Assembly: GCA_036971615.1 (NCBI GenBank)
Contig: JAYKKR010000003.1
Location: 558,001 to 622,000 of the forward strand
Source: Amyloporia xantha
Taxonomy: Eukaryota > Basidiomycota > Agaricomycetes > Polyporales > Adustoporiaceae
Length of the DNA stretch: 64,000 nucleotides
Reading direction: 5' to 3'
The translations under genes were made by a program, and so were the position numbers. Below, piece after piece: positions 12,735-29,109 of the stretch. The notes beneath the pieces were generated by a model, which did not search any database, was not told where the DNA came from, and worked only from the letters and a program-made list of their open reading frames with translations. Position 1 is the stretch's first letter, and each line of letters starts with the position of its first letter.

Positions 12735-13407
12735 TGCCATGTTCAAGGCTGAGATGTACGAGCGAAGCAGTCCTGGAATTCTTGTTGTGCAAAATACGTT
12801 CTCCGAATCTGTGCATTGTTTCGAGAATAATAAAAGCAAGCTGAACTACTCATGGTGAGGGACGGCGGACACCCAAAACATCGAAGGATCGCATTCCAGC
12901 TGCAGGTGAAGTGTGGGTTTGACTCTGGTCTGCGTCACAGGCCGATTACTGTTGTCCGCCGGACTTGCTTCATCTTTCCTTAGGCATCTTTTCAAGTGGC
13001 AATCCCAGCATCCTACGTCTGCCGCCAACCCAAGTTGAATATTCAAAGAATCCAGGATATGCGTGACATACAATCAGAATGACTTTAGCTGAGATAAATC
13101 GATTACCTGAGGTGTGCATGAGTGCCAGAGTACAACAAGGAGGATATGAGGACGTGGCTCATGTTACTACAGGACGATCCTCAGGCTCAGCCAGTGTCCG
13201 GAAATGCCGGGCACTAAGTTGCCGACGACCAGTGTAAATGACCGGTAACCGCCGGTGTTTATTTGCACGTGGCAACGTTGCCGCCGAAATTCAACTGCGC
13301 CACTTCAAGTGCAGCCACTCCGACCCGACAGTCTTGCATCTCTACATCTCTAGCTCTCTTTAGGATCTCATCTCTTTCTCTGGTAGAATATCTACTCTTT
13401 CTCGGTC
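12735..13407. other. Intergenic spacer between BRF1 and F-box gene 1
   Basis: A possible polyadenylation word AATAAA-like (AATAATAAAAG) lies about 90 bp past the BRF1 stop. The last about 80 bp before 13408 are CT-rich (repeated TCTCT), a common leader feature before fungal start codons. No gene is seen. Confidence 0.45.
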
Positions 13408-15244
13408 ATGAGTAACCATCTGGGCTATGCATCGACTGTACACCGCGTTCTCGAGATCCCAGAGATAGTGGAACATGTCCTCAGCTTCCTGGATCGGAAG
13501 GACCATGCTACCAACGCCTCTGTTTGTCGACGGTGGTCAGATATTGCCCTTGACCTTCTGTGGCGCAATGTCGATGATCTACACCGGCTGTTCAGCCTCT
13601 TGGCACCTCTGACCACATCGGAACACACGCCTCCTATTGAGTACCATGTATGTGTATCAGGCTTTGCAAGCTTTCTCGCATATTAATACCGCTCGCATTT
13701 ACAGTCATTTAGCAGATCACTCAATTCAGATGACTGGAAACGGTTTGCTCGGTATGCGCGTCGGGTCAGGAAGCTTTCGTACAACGAGGATAGCCAAAGG
13801 ACAGCACTACGTTTAGGGCCTCTCGTATTTGACGAGGTGGCGCGATCCCGGACGACTCTCAACATTCTACCCAATTTATGCACACTGGAGTGGCACAGCG
13901 AGCGCTTGCGACTCTCCCTCGTATTCATGAGCGAGAACGTGAAACACTTCACCGTACGACTGCACAACTCGGAAGCCTACCCCCTGTCGAGCTTCTTTGG
14001 CGACATCGCCGTCCGTATGCCTCTTCTCACACATCTAGATCTATCCTTCAATTTTCCTGTGCGCGTCATAGAGAAGAATCTGATCCCTCTAACTCAAGGT
14101 CTCACTAAACTCCAGGAAATCGTCATGCCCCTATATTGCCTGTCGTCGAAAGTGGTGGAAGGCCTGTCTTCCTTGCCCAATTTGGGCACCATCCAATTCG
14201 AATTCATGGACGAGCAGGGAAGAGGCGATGTGGCGGACGTCCATCACTTCGATCCATCTTTAGAAGAAGGCGCCTTTCCAGCTCTTTGGGACCTTTCGCT
14301 CAGCACTCACCTACCTGATATGACACGTTTCCTGACGCGACCCCATGCTCCCGCCAATCTCACCTCGCTATATGTCCACGTATTATCCGTCGTTCCCCCT
14401 TCCTCCGTCACCGAATTCCTCACCACTGTCTCTAAGAACTGCAAGCTACTTACGAACCTTTACCTGGACTTTTTCTCCGGCCCGGATGCCTTCATACGGA
14501 CGGGACCTCAGACGAGTGATCCACTCACCTGGGAAGACCTCCGGCCCATCCTGTCGTGCACGAAGCTTACGGTATTCGAGTTCCATTGGGACAGCCCGCT
14601 CATTATATCCCAGGATGACATAGAGGAACTGGCGTCAAACTGGCCCGCTCTCCAGGTCCTCATGCTCAACTGTGATCCAACCTTCCCCCTCCTCACTTCC
14701 AAGCCCTCCTCACTCACCCTCCGCGCGCTGCTCCCCTTCGCGCGGCACTGTCCCGACCTGGAGGAGCTCGGATTGTACATGTCCGGGACCGCCGCAGACC
14801 TCGACCTCGCCTCGCTCGCCCCGCACGACCCTGCTGCCGTCCCCTTCCGCGCTCCCGCGCTTTCGCAAGCTCTCCAAGCTCTGCGTCGGCCTGTCGAGCA
14901 TCGCCGAACCAGGCCCCGTCGCGCTCTTCCTCAGCCAGATCTGTCCCCTCGGGTGCGAGGTCACGCCGGGCGTCAGCTGGCCGGACGGCTTCGGGATGCC
15001 TGAGACGGAGGACAACAGGGACGCGCTGGATGAGATACAGCGCCGCGTTGCGGAGTGGTACGACGGCTGGAAGGACGCGGGGCGCGTGCTGCCGCTGTTG
15101 ACGCGGTTGAGGATGGAGGAGCGCGAGCGCCGGCGGGGGCTGGAGAGGGAGGTGGAGGATCTGCGCGTGCGGTGTCAGCTGTTGGAGGAGCGGGCGACGA
15201 TGCCCAATGCTATGAATATTAATGGGTCGTGCTTGGTGCTTTGA
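13408..15244 (+). pseudogene. F-box protein gene 1 with apparent frameshift
   Basis: An F-box protein would link targets to an SCF ubiquitin ligase through Skp1. Exon 1 (13408-13647) encodes the F-box: LEIPEIVEHVLSFLDRKDH, then VCRRWSDIALDLLW. Exon 2 begins at 13705 with SFSRSLNSDDW and runs as a leucine-rich, LRR-like region. Near 14841-14862 the reading must move by one base to reach the continuation shared with the neighbouring paralog (KLSKLCVGL, VALFLSQI, GVSWPD, then a charged coiled coil ending at 15244). Without the shift the frame ends in an unrelated tail at 15003. No intron fits there. So either one base is extra or two are missing (mutation or assembly error). If it is an error, the gene is intact and about 595 residues long. 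Confidence 0.7.
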
Positions 15245-16716
15245 TGTGGCTGGATGGGTATGTTTGGTTGGACAAGTTGTATTTGGTTTTTCCACCGCAG
15301 CGGAAGGCGGTGTGTGCATTGTTGTAATCATGTTCTGTATCAGGGATCAAGCGCGACCAACAGTCGGGTGTACACACCTTCTTGACGTGCACTCGGAGAC
15401 AATCAACCGCGTAAGACTTCTTCCCCGCTCATTGCATCCGGCGGAGTGGCTAGAAGGTTCGGATGTGCACAAGCGCAAGTCACTAGAAAGCATCGGCGCT
15501 CTGGCGGTCCAGGCGGACCTCTTGGCACGCCCAGGAAATGACCGGAGATGAACGAGACGCACGGTGTCGAGCACAGCTGACCCCACGATGCGGTCCAAGG
15601 ACGGTCGGATTGCAGGCTCCTCAGGCCCACATGCGTTGTGTGTACGGTACGGTCTTGGTACGAGGTCAGACGGGGCGCAGCTTGAGCGGGTATCACTGCC
15701 CATTTAAGTGCGGGCAAATTAAAACGGGCTGGCTACCACGCCAGCGTGGTGAGGCGGCGTAGCACCTCAAGTGCGTGCATTGCACGATGCACATACCGTG
15801 AGGTCAGACCGGGGCCTCGAGAGCAGGCAAGGCTGCCGTCGGCCATGCATCAACAGAGCCCCGGGCCCTCTGATGCGGGTTAAGTTGCCTGAGCGCAGGC
15901 GATTTGATTCGCTTTTATTTGCACTAGCTCGGTGGGGCGCGTGCTGAATTAGATCACGGCTGTCGATAAGCTTTCTCCATGCGGCTCAAGACCCTGCTGG
16001 TGAGATGAACAGTGTCAGGGATGGAGCCAACCCGGCGGTTGAGCATGATGCACGATAGGGTCCAGAGACACCCCTATGATACAAGTGCATCGATTACCGG
16101 AGTGAGGAATATGACGGGTATGTAATTTCGATCCGGCTGTCGGTGCGTATGGTCAAAATAAGGGTTCTTCCACGACGAAGGTATGGTATGAAGCCCGAGT
16201 GCCAGTTCAGACGCTTCGGTAATGCCAAAAGGTAGCCGTATCGGAGCGCTGAACATAGGGATGTGCAATCGTATTCGAACATGCAAACTGTGGAATTGAA
16301 CGGGTCACAAGGAATAGCTCACCTGAACCTAGCTAGGGAATACATGTTTAGGAATACGGAACGACACCGGTGAATGAGAGCACTGCGATCGCGGCAATAT
16401 TGTAGGTCCGCGTTTATCATCATCAGTCTACTCAGTGTTCTTGCGAGAGATGGAAGTCGGTCTACCTGAGATGGGATAAATATGGAGTTGGTGGATATCA
16501 TCCGATCGTATAGAGGCCTCGTGTTGATCTACGGCCAGACAGAGCGGTCTCTAGCTGACTGTGAAACCTCGGGCCCGACGATGGCGCATTTTACGGGGAG
16601 CCAACCGGATGCTGAACCGAATGGCCGGAGTCGCCACGTGTGCGTGCTCAAGACCCCGCAAGACCCCGGTATATAACCGGTCCCGGCTGTACACAGGCCG
16701 TATCCAAGTACTGCCC
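15245..16716. other. Intergenic region, no gene seen
   Basis: About 1.5 kb between the two F-box genes. No frame with family marks on either strand and no clear repeat. The distal 50 bp carry the TATA box of F-box gene 2. Confidence 0.45.
16670..16676 (+). promoter_or_regulatory. TATA box of F-box gene 2
   Basis: TATATAA 47 bp upstream of the ATG at 16717, set in a GC-rich flank. Confidence 0.5.
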
Positions 16717-18537
16717 ATGTCCACCACTCGTCCCCCTCTCTCCATCTCGCCGTGGGCCATAAGCGAACTCCTCCTTCTCATATTTTCCTTCCTTGACGAG
16801 AAATCCCTCGCCAGATCCGCGTGCGTACGCAGGGATTGGGCGGAAATTGCCCTCGACGTCCTATGGAGAGACATCGACGATCTTCCTCGGCTCTTGAGCT
16901 TGTTATGTCCGTTTGCGAAACCGAGAAAAACCACGAATCAACAAGGTGGAACGGTCTCTGTATATGTTAGTGACTTCGCTTTATCGACATTTATTTAAAT
17001 ATTAATGGTGCTAACAATCCGGATTCAGAAATTCAGGAGGCCCCTCACGTCGCATGACTGGGAGAAATTCGAGCGGTATTCTTCCCGAGTACACAGTGTT
17101 ACCTACAGTCAACGTTCCGTAAGGTCATGGTACAAGTCACTTGACCCCACCATATTCGCAGAGATCGCCCGCACCTGTCCCGCAGCTGCCGTATTTCCTA
17201 ATTTGCAGTCGCTTACCTGGAACGCAGAAAACAGGGATATGCAGCTTCACTCGCTTGTCTTCATGCACAGCCGAGTCAGACGGTTTGAGGTGCAGATCCA
17301 CGCCTCTCGCTGGCCGTCCTTCTCGTACCTCCAACAAGTGGCTGCATTAATGCCCCATTTGACGCACCTTACCCTGCGATTCACTGGCTCGGCACGGGGC
17401 ATAGAAGACGATCTAATCTTGCTCTTACGCGGTCTGCAGCGGCTGCAATTCCTTGTCGTCCCGTTATACGGTATAACCACCCCCGTCGCCGAGGAGCTAT
17501 CCCTCTTGGAATGTCTGAGCGACGTTTCGTTCCTCACACCGGCGGAATTCGGAAACGGCGATCGCACAGACGTCCTCACGTTTGACCCCGTCCTGCGCTA
17601 TGGCGCATTCTCGGACACAAGGCGATTGAGTTTCAGCGCCCAGGTGCATCACGCCGCTGGCTTTCTCACAAGCCCGTTTTTCCCAGCTCATCTATCGTCT
17701 ATACACATTCACGTGCTCGCGGTGGCTCATCCGGACATCGTCCAGCAGCTATTCGTCGCAGTACGAGACAGCTGCCCGGTGCTCACAGATCTCTGCGTCG
17801 ACTTCATAATATGTCCCGAAGCTCCTTTGACCGTCCCCGCTGACCCTCTACACGAGAGACCTAGCATAGCGACGTTCCGCCCTCTTTTCTTCTGCAGACG
17901 GATCACGTCTTTTGAGTTTCGCTGGGACTACGCGCTCAATCTATCCGACACAGACATGGAGGAGTTCGCGACGAGCTGGCCTGTGCTGGAGCGTCTCATC
18001 CTCAACTGCGAACCCGTCATCGAATTCGCGCCGCCCCTGCTCACCCTCGGAGCCCTCCTCCCGTTCGCGACGCACTGCACGCACCTGCGCCAGCTAGGCC
18101 TCTACATGAACGCGGACCCTGCACCGCCCTCGCAGTCGATCGTGCCGTTCCAGTCCCTCCAGAAACTGCTCGTCGGCGCGTCGAACGTGAGCAACATCGA
18201 CTTTGTCGCGCTCTTCCTGAGCCAGCTGTGCTCGCTCGAGTGCAAGGTCGTCACGGGCGTGCGCTGGCCGGACGCGTACAGCGTCGCGCTTGACGGGGCG
18301 GGGATATTCGACGAGCGACGCGTGAAGATGTGCGACTTTTGGGTGCGCTGGAATAAGGTCGTTGAGGTGCTTCCGGTCGTGACGAAGGCGCGGCTGGAGG
18401 AGCGGGCGCGGACGCACGAGCTGCGCTGCGAAGTCGAGACGCTGATGCAGGCGAGGCGGCTGGAGGCGGAGAGGTGCGAGCGACTGGAGCAGGAAGTGCT
18501 GGCTCTGCGCCTCGAGAGCGCAAATTGTGGCGCGTAG
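16717..18537 (+). CDS. F-box protein 2, tandem paralog
   Basis: Intact F-box protein of 585 residues in two exons (16717-16965, 17029-18537), likely a substrate receptor of an SCF ubiquitin ligase; target unknown. The F-box occupies about residues 8-55 (SPWAISELLLLIFSFLDEK, then CVRRDWAEIALDVLW). It is followed by about 450 residues with leucine-rich spacing that probably form LRR-like repeats, and a C-terminal charged coiled coil (ARLEERART and EAERCERLEQE). Domain order, intron position and many stretches (VALFLSQL, GVRWPD) match F-box gene 1, so the pair is an old tandem duplication. An upstream in-frame ATG exists (16561 frame), but 16717 is preferred because the F-box then starts at once and the TATA box lies 47 bp before it. 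Confidence 0.82.
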
Positions 18538-20247
18538 CGCCCTCTTTCCAGCGCGCGGTTGCCACCTTCCCCCGCTGTCGCGTACACCTGTTGTTTCAGT
18601 GGAATTTGTCGTACGTGACATCACCATTTGCTTGTGTTTGATGGCTTATCCCGATTTTGGACAGGCTCCGTGTGGTTTTTCTCAGCTGGTTTGTATTCAC
18701 ACTCGACCAGCCTCGACAACGAACATCTCTAGCCGTATCTGTCACTCAGCGTGGTAATCTCAAGGGCGCTGCAACGCGGTCAGGGAACGCGATTGAGTTG
18801 AAAGGTTGCCTGCAACAATCGTCTTGCATACTAGTATCATGCGCTCACTCACAATCTATCTCGGATCACGCTCTGCCATATCTCCCTATCATCTCACACG
18901 CTAATGTACACTAAGGATGACTTATAGACTAGCTTATGCATGCCGTTCTGCAACCCTGTTTCCTAGCTTCGTTGCGTGCCTGTCGAGGAATGCCGACTGC
19001 CTCTCCTAGCAAGCGCCCGGTAGAGATGTGATCTTGTGCGAGTTCCAGATGCCGATCGATAGATACCGGCTGGTGTCCGGCTAGCTTTGGTGTCCGGCCT
19101 GAGGGCATGATCCCCGGATCGTTCGACCCGGGAGAAAGGGCGTCTATAGTGTTGTTGGCAATACCGGCGCCATTTTGCCAAGTGGCGCGCGCCAAGCGCC
19201 GCGCCACCCCTGGCGCACCATCCTCAGTGGCACAACCTGGCGAGAACACGGGCGCCTAAACCTCGGCAGAGCTCGGCAACCGTCGGTATCCTCCGATAGT
19301 CCGGTTTAGGAATTCTCGGCCGGCCTTACACGCATTGAAAATCGACGTCTGGCCTTCATTGGCTCATTTATTGACATCTTTCTACCTCCCGAGGCAGGCC
19401 AAACAGGGCTTTCAGCTTTTAATCAGATCTATTTCATACAAGTATCAATGCATACACTGATTCTAGATGAGCTGGGAAGAATTTGTGATCCTAGAGTTTG
19501 TAAAATATATTCAAACTGGTTTTCGATGCAGAAAAACATGCGGAGGAATTTCGCCAGTTTCGCCATGTGCGCCAGCAAACGCCAGGCCCTCCCGCAGAGG
19601 CTGCGCCGCGCCAGGCGCTTGGCGCAGCACCGCTGGAGTTTTGCCCCCTACACTAGGCGTCTAACGTTGGAACCGACGAATTGTCTTGTGTGGCGTTCCT
19701 CTAGGCTGCTATCCGTGCACCACAAACACAGGTATCACAAATTTGACAACAGGGGAAAAGTCCCGGTTTCCTCGACAACCGACAGCACTGTGCCATGTCA
19801 AGTGGCGCCAATAATGTGCCGCGTCACTAATCTCATCAAGTAACCTTACCATAGCGAGCTGTGGAGGTCGACGTCAGATCCAAGTCTATCGGACAGGTCC
19901 CCTATTCTGACAGCGGATGCTTTCGGAGGCTATAAGCCGTTAGTGTCGTTGGCGCACCTTGGCGCACCTTGGCACCCGACAGCTTCGCCTGAATGGAAGG
20001 CCCAAACCAGAGATTCCCTCATGCAAAAGTCGAGCCGACGAGAAGCAAAAGCCAGATCATGATATGAAATGTAAATTTTACAGCAACCAATAGCGCTGGT
20101 AAATTGAGCAGAGACACGTACAACATCACGGGTATATTTACAACACGCGATTACAGACAACCATGAATGACGCTTGCAGTGCCGGCGTTTAGTCCAACAC
20201 TGCGCCTCCGAATGATCATATAGAACGGCAAGGCCGAGCAGGAAAAG
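18538..20247. other. Intergenic region with GGCGC-rich patches
   Basis: No supported gene. Patches dense in GGCGC/GCGCC words occur at about 19165-19225, 19560-19640 and 19950-19978; the last is a direct 10-bp repeat GGCGCACCTT twice. They look like remains of one repeat but are too diverged to define by eye. Confidence 0.4.
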
Positions 20248-22859
20248 CTATTTTTTCTTCGCATGCTTGGCGTTCCGTGGACGTACGGTTTGTCCGTAAA
20301 AGTGAGCCATCATCAATTCGGTATGTGTGACAGTGAGATTGAACAGCGGTTGCGTCGCATTCTAAACGGGAAAATCAAATAGAGGCGGGTCAGCTCGGCA
20401 ACCATACGACAAGACCAACGTCATGCCAGGTATACGTCACATCACTAGCCACTAGCTGACTCACCACGCGGTTTCCTGTCCCACCGACATATTTGTCTGC
20501 GCCTTCGTCTTCGACCCAACATAAGGAGCTAGCAAAGATATCCCTGCGCAGTTGATCCCTGCGCGTCGCCTCTTGCGCCAGAGTCTGATGGAGACCAGCA
20601 CCTAGACCGGGGGGAGAAACGCAGCGCCAGAATTGAAAACCAGTGCTAAATTTCAAAAGAAACAGCAGGCCCACCATCTCTCCCCCTCGCATCATCAGCG
20701 CTCCAACTGTCCAGCAGCTGAGCCTTCCGGGACCCATCAGGCGTTACACGATGTTGGGCGGCAGATAGCCCGGAAAGGCAGTATAGAGTATGATATGCAT
20801 CTGCCGGCCTGCATGATTGTATCAAGTTAGTGAGGGTGCTCGGTAGCATGGCATGGGCGCGTGGCCGATACGCGCTCGCAAACTTAGATAGCATCGAAGA
20901 CTACTCACTTCGGGGGCTTATCGCGTAATCCGCCGGCAGGATGTTGACCGGCATACAGCAGATACTCCTGCAAAGCCTCGCGATTGAGCAGCGCGTCTAG
21001 CGTGCGAGAGTAATAGCGCCGAGCGAAGACACCGAATGTCCATCCGAGGCAGGTCCAGACACACAGTCAGTAGTCGGCGGTGATAACGACATTCGAATAA
21101 GAGAAGCAAGCAGGACCCCAAGGCACGACAGGTACAAGGAAGACATGAAGGAGAATCATCAGCCGGGAATATTACACAAACATACGATAGGGGTGGAACG
21201 AAGTACCCACCATCAACATCATGCCAGTCGTCGTCTCCCGTCACCTTGGTCTCATCATCGCTCACAGCAGTGGCGTGAGTAGCCGAGCCCTGACCTGCCT
21301 TTGGACCCGCAGGCGAACTTGTATGAAGTCCAAGCAGGCCCTCGACCAGCCCGAAACACCCGCCGACCCACCAGCTGTAGCACCCGTCAACAAGCTTATT
21401 GGTCCGCCCCTTGAACCCACCAAGCTCAACTGCCGTGCCCTGCATATGTGCTAGCCAGCGTAGAAGGGCTCGGAAGTTAATCGCAGGTGGGGATGCCGGT
21501 TGAGGAGTGTTTGATATCGGAGATGACTGGGCGGTAGAGGTGATGGGCAAATCAGATGGTTCTGGAGGATAGTATAGGCGCAGATACGGTTGTAGGAGCA
21601 CCCACGATGCAACTGCGCAGAAGGTATACCCTCCGTGCGCTTCGCCCAGTACAGGACGAGGCGCAGAAGCATCGTATTTGACTTCGGCTCCTTCTAAGAA
21701 TCAAATGGAGTTATCTTTAGCATGCGACATCATCGGGAGACATATGAGGAATAGCGCGGATTTATCATTATGCTAAACATTTGCATGCACCGAGATTTCT
21801 CTACACATATTGGTCGCGTGAAATAGCGCTCACCTTTTTGGAAGGCCCACCCGGGGAATGACGCGTTGCAAAAGCCACCCTCATACGTCTGGCAGCTCGC
21901 TATGAACTCGGGAACACCGGCGAGCAGTTCAGGTGTCATAATATTGAGAAGTGTTGCAACAGCCAGGAGACAGTATATACCCCTGCCAAAAAGCGACAAG
22001 ACAATGAGCTCTATTACAATGGCAAAGGTAATTCGTGAGGTTCATGTGACCCACCGTACGTCCACTTCTGCATCATGTGCAACAAGAAAAGAGCCGTCTG
22101 AAAGCTTCAGTGACATGAAGAAATCATACATCTTCTTCCTTAGATGATATCACGCAGACGCCATAGCACGTACCGAAAGTTTATTGAAAAACAATCAGTC
22201 TGTGATCAGATTAAAAATCAGTGCAGTAAAATACTTACCGGTCTATAGCATCCCAAGCGCCACCCTCTCCTGGCTGCCCGACGATCGATAGCGAGCACAC
22301 GGCCGCATATGTAGGAAGGAGATGAGCATATTGTCCTGGGCCTCCTGCAAATCCACCTTCTGGGTGTTGAAGGGCAAGTAGAGTCTCTCGTGCCCTATTT
22401 GAGACATGAGATATATCATTTAGACATACAGAGAGCTCGTCTTAGTGGACTCGTAGTCGCGACACAGCAGAGGATGATCCTGAGCGTGCGCAGCGAAGGT
22501 ATCAACACATACCTCTTCTTTGCCCTGTCGTCCATGCCTACCCCAAGCGCGCTAAAAGCTTGCAGAGTCCAAAACAGAAGCCAAGGCTGACTTGCGTCTT
22601 GCGACACATATCTCTGCGGAAAGCCTTGGAGGAGATTCCGCAGCAGAAACTGCAAATGCAAGTTGCGTTGAAGTACAGGGTCTCCTCCTGTTACACCTTG
22701 CTTTCCAGAGGATGCTACTTCTCCTGAAGATGTTGATGCATGAGGAAGATGCTTTAACAGAACATTCTCTGTCGATGTCTGGAGGACGGAAGTGGGTGTA
22801 GGGCAGTTATCTGTGGGGGTCGGTTGAAAACTTCGAGCCTGAGCTGATGACCCTGACAT
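20248..22859 (-). CDS. RAM1: Protein farnesyltransferase beta subunit
   Basis: Catalytic subunit that, with the alpha subunit, transfers farnesyl to CaaX cysteines of Ras-like and pheromone proteins. Nine exons read 22859-22513, 22394-22239, 22138-22055, 21982-21834, 21693-21211, 20996-20909, 20808-20675, 20601-20465, 20361-20248; they close in frame at 563 residues. Alpha-alpha barrel repeats are visible: [30 protein letters not shown]. The zinc site is present: DGCYSWW gives Asp and Cys, and [11 protein letters not shown] gives His. GGLRDKP is also typical. A low-complexity insert (Ser/Pro, about residues 310-330) and an acidic stretch before DWHDVD make it longer than the yeast enzyme. The 69-nt intron 20602-20674 contains an in-frame stop if retained. 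It is head to head with SPE3-LYS9, 232 bp apart. Confidence 0.93.
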
Positions 22860-26230
<3,371 letters not shown>

Positions 26231-26596
26231 GGCTCCATGTGAAATAGGGGCATGGAAGGCAGAAGCAAAAGGAAACAGAAGAATGTGCTATTTGTAGAGT
26301 TGATATGTTGTTGTCTTAAAAATCTCAACAGGATCATCGATCATTTCTCGGGATTTGGGAAGTTGTGATAGAATCATACTATTCACGACACCCTCTAGTC
26401 CAAAATGGTGTCCAAACGAGATTGATATTTGATTGTAAGCTAAGTAGCAATCAAGAAGGCTGCGTGCCAAAACCCAAGGACTATCATTTAAAATATAAAT
26501 ATTCGTTACTATAAACGAGTGTGTGTATTCATGAGGTGGTCGACCGGGCTATTAATGATTATACATGTGAACGTGAAGATGTTCCTTCGGCAGGCA
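26231..26596. other. Convergent 3' intergenic spacer
   Basis: About 370 bp between the convergent ends of SPE3-LYS9 and carboxylesterase 2. AT-rich, with AATATAAATATT-like words that could serve as polyadenylation signals on both strands. No gene. Confidence 0.45.
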
Positions 26597-29109
26597 TCAA
26601 TTCCCGGAAACTTGCAGCGTGATGTTGGTGATCAATTTCATGGCGTCCAAGCGATAGGTATCCGAAGTGATGTTCACGGTCGGCGCCGGATCCCAGAAGG
26701 TCAGCAATGGAGGAGCAGAAGGAGATGAGTCCCATTGTTCCCAATCGATGTCCGAGAGGTAGGTGAGGCTGGACGGGAGTCCGCCCGGGGAATTGGGATC
26801 AAGGTTCGTCGCAAAGTTGACTATGGTGGCGGTTACTTCACAATCACGCAAAACCGTACGGTAGAGATGTGACGTACTGAGAGCATCCATCCCGATGTAG
26901 TCCACGTCCGTGAAGAACTCGACGATGTCAGATGAATGGTAGGACCCAAGCACCGGCTCGGATTTGTCGCGCTTATATACTGATATACATTCAGAACGGT
27001 CAATAACTCTAAAGTCGTGATAAATTTTGTCCTTACAGAATGCCCAAGTGTCTTGGGTAGCAGAAGCGACTTCCAGGAAGAACCGACGTCCGGCTTGGAA
27101 TGCGAAGTCGCCCTGGAAAGCAGCCAGCCGCTTGTATTGCGACCTAACATGCAGAACATGTCAGTGCCAAATCAGGCCGCCACACAAATCAAGTCTCACG
27201 TAATGTTCCACTCGTCTCCGGTTCCGAAGGGCGAGCCCTGCCATAGCACGCCGTCAGCGTCTGAATCGGTTCACTGTAACAAGAGCGTACATCGGCAGGA
27301 TCTTCTGGATATGCCTCTCCTAGAGCAGTGATCTGCGCTTGCGTCGCGTTGGGGAGGTAACTTCAGGACAGACGTCAACGGCGAATATAAACAGGTCCAG
27401 ACCCACTACGTACTTATAGTGAATGTAGTCCAAGAATTCCTCGTCGGTACTGAGACAATCTCATCAGCTACCAGTTACCAGGGACGACAAATATGGGACC
27501 TACGTGATGTTCAAGTTGGCCAGGGAGAAAATCGTCCCTTCATCGTCACAATCTCCGGTCACAAACGGCACCTACAAACGTCGCTCAGTAAGAAATCTGA
27601 AGACCAACAAATCCAGCACGGGACCTTCGCGTATAAGCCTTGCTGTATAGCACGCTGCGGGTTCTGAGTGAGCAAGTCGCCGTCGATCCGAGGGCGCCAA
27701 GCGAGGTTCAGGCTGGTGTAGTTGATATAACTAGGGGTCGAGTTCACAGCGCCCATGAGGAGGTCGAAGGGCGTCTCGCGGAGGCACTGCAGCGAGTCTG
27801 CCTGTCCGGAACAGTTAGTGTACTCGACCAGGTGGTCATAGTATGGCTGTCCATCCGCCATGGAAGGGAGGGTGTACGGACTGCCCGATTCCTGGTGAAC
27901 GGTTAGGCACGGAGAAGCAAGGTTAGAGGGGTGGGACTTCATACCATGAATGCCCCGCGGAACAGGTCGGTGGTGCCGTTGTCGATGAGGAAGTGCAGCC
28001 CGACAGACTGTGACCCGGCGCTCTCTCCCCAGCTGCGATGCACATGCAGGTGTCAGCTAAATGCAGGCGTAAACAGCAATCAAGGCGCGCGCACAGTATG
28101 ACTTTAGACGGGTCACCGCCAAAGGCAGCGATGTGGTCGTGAACCCATTGCATGGCAAATCGCTCTACAGGGACAAGACATGCATTAGGAATGTGTGGTA
28201 TTTGAATCGGAGACAGCGACGTACGATCTCGCAGTCCGATATTAGTGGCGCCGACATCCTGTACCTCCTGGCTGGCCAGGAATCCGAACGCTATATAAAT
28301 GTCAAGTTCCATAAGATGATATGACACCCAGTGCTATGATACAGACCATTGAGCCGGTAGTTTGCTGATACAAAGATGACTGGCTCTCCGAACACAAGGG
28401 AACGTTCCACAATCGGTGCACCAGGATAGCTTGACGCATCTCCCGTCTCAAATGCTCCTTAAGGAAAAATCAGCAAGACTCCTGGACAGATTTTGAAGTC
28501 AACTAACCTCCAAAGAACCACTGTAATTCGAGTAGCCGTGAGTTAGGCGTTGGGTTTGAGCAACATACACCGACATACCAGGAGGACCGGAAGACCGTCG
28601 GTCGAATTTACCGTCGTAGGCTTCATAACGTTGATAAATAAACCTATCATTGACGGAGATTCAGCGGCTGGAAGTGAGCGAAAATAAATGTTAGAAGACC
28701 TACAATCTTCTGAAGTATTGGTAATATTAGGAGCACCAGAAATAGGATCGATAATGGAAGGAAATTTGAAAGGCAAGGCGGCAGTATCAGCGGTAGTGCG
28801 TTGTTGTGGACAAGCTGCGCCATAAGTCACTGCATCACGAACTCCTTCAAACGGCGTTGGCGGCTGCGGAGGTGCAAAGCGAAGGTTGCCTAGCCTGTAG
28901 ACCTGGTCAATAAGTCAAATCCAGCCCATGACGCTGGGTGCTTACGGAGGTTCCGCAAACGGCATTCCCAGGAAGGAAGTGACATTTCCTGAGTTCAAGC
29001 CTTGAAAGGACCCATAAGACAATGTAGCGGCGGATGATGACCCATTTTGAATAACGGATGACGCAGAATTAATAATTGAATATGCAGCAACGGACCAAGG
29101 CAAATGCAT
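26597..29109 (-). CDS. Type-B carboxylesterase/lipase 2, 16 exons
   Basis: Paralog of the esterase at 3201-5720. Exons (descending): 29109-28946, 28894-28704, 28643-28579, 28520-28508, 28457-28347, 28290-28225, 28164-28095, 28032-27945, 27891-27625, 27571-27504, 27449-27414, 27360-27291, 27237-27200, 27143-27037, 26979-26878, 26820-26597; 559 residues. All fifteen introns fall at the same places and phases as in the paralog, including the 13-nt exon with the oxyanion segment WFFGG. Active-site marks: WGESAG (nucleophile), CDDEGT (acid), LGSYHSSD (His). The N-terminus is only weakly hydrophobic (MHLPWSVAAYSIINSA), so secretion is less certain than for copy 1. One donor (GTCCCG, before 27624) is weak. 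The enzyme looks intact; its substrate is unknown. Confidence 0.9.

Noticed and set aside
20602..20674. Stop codon breaking farnesyltransferase beta
   Set aside because: The stop lies in a GTGGGC...CTAG intron; removing it restores frame and the phases of all nine exons close.
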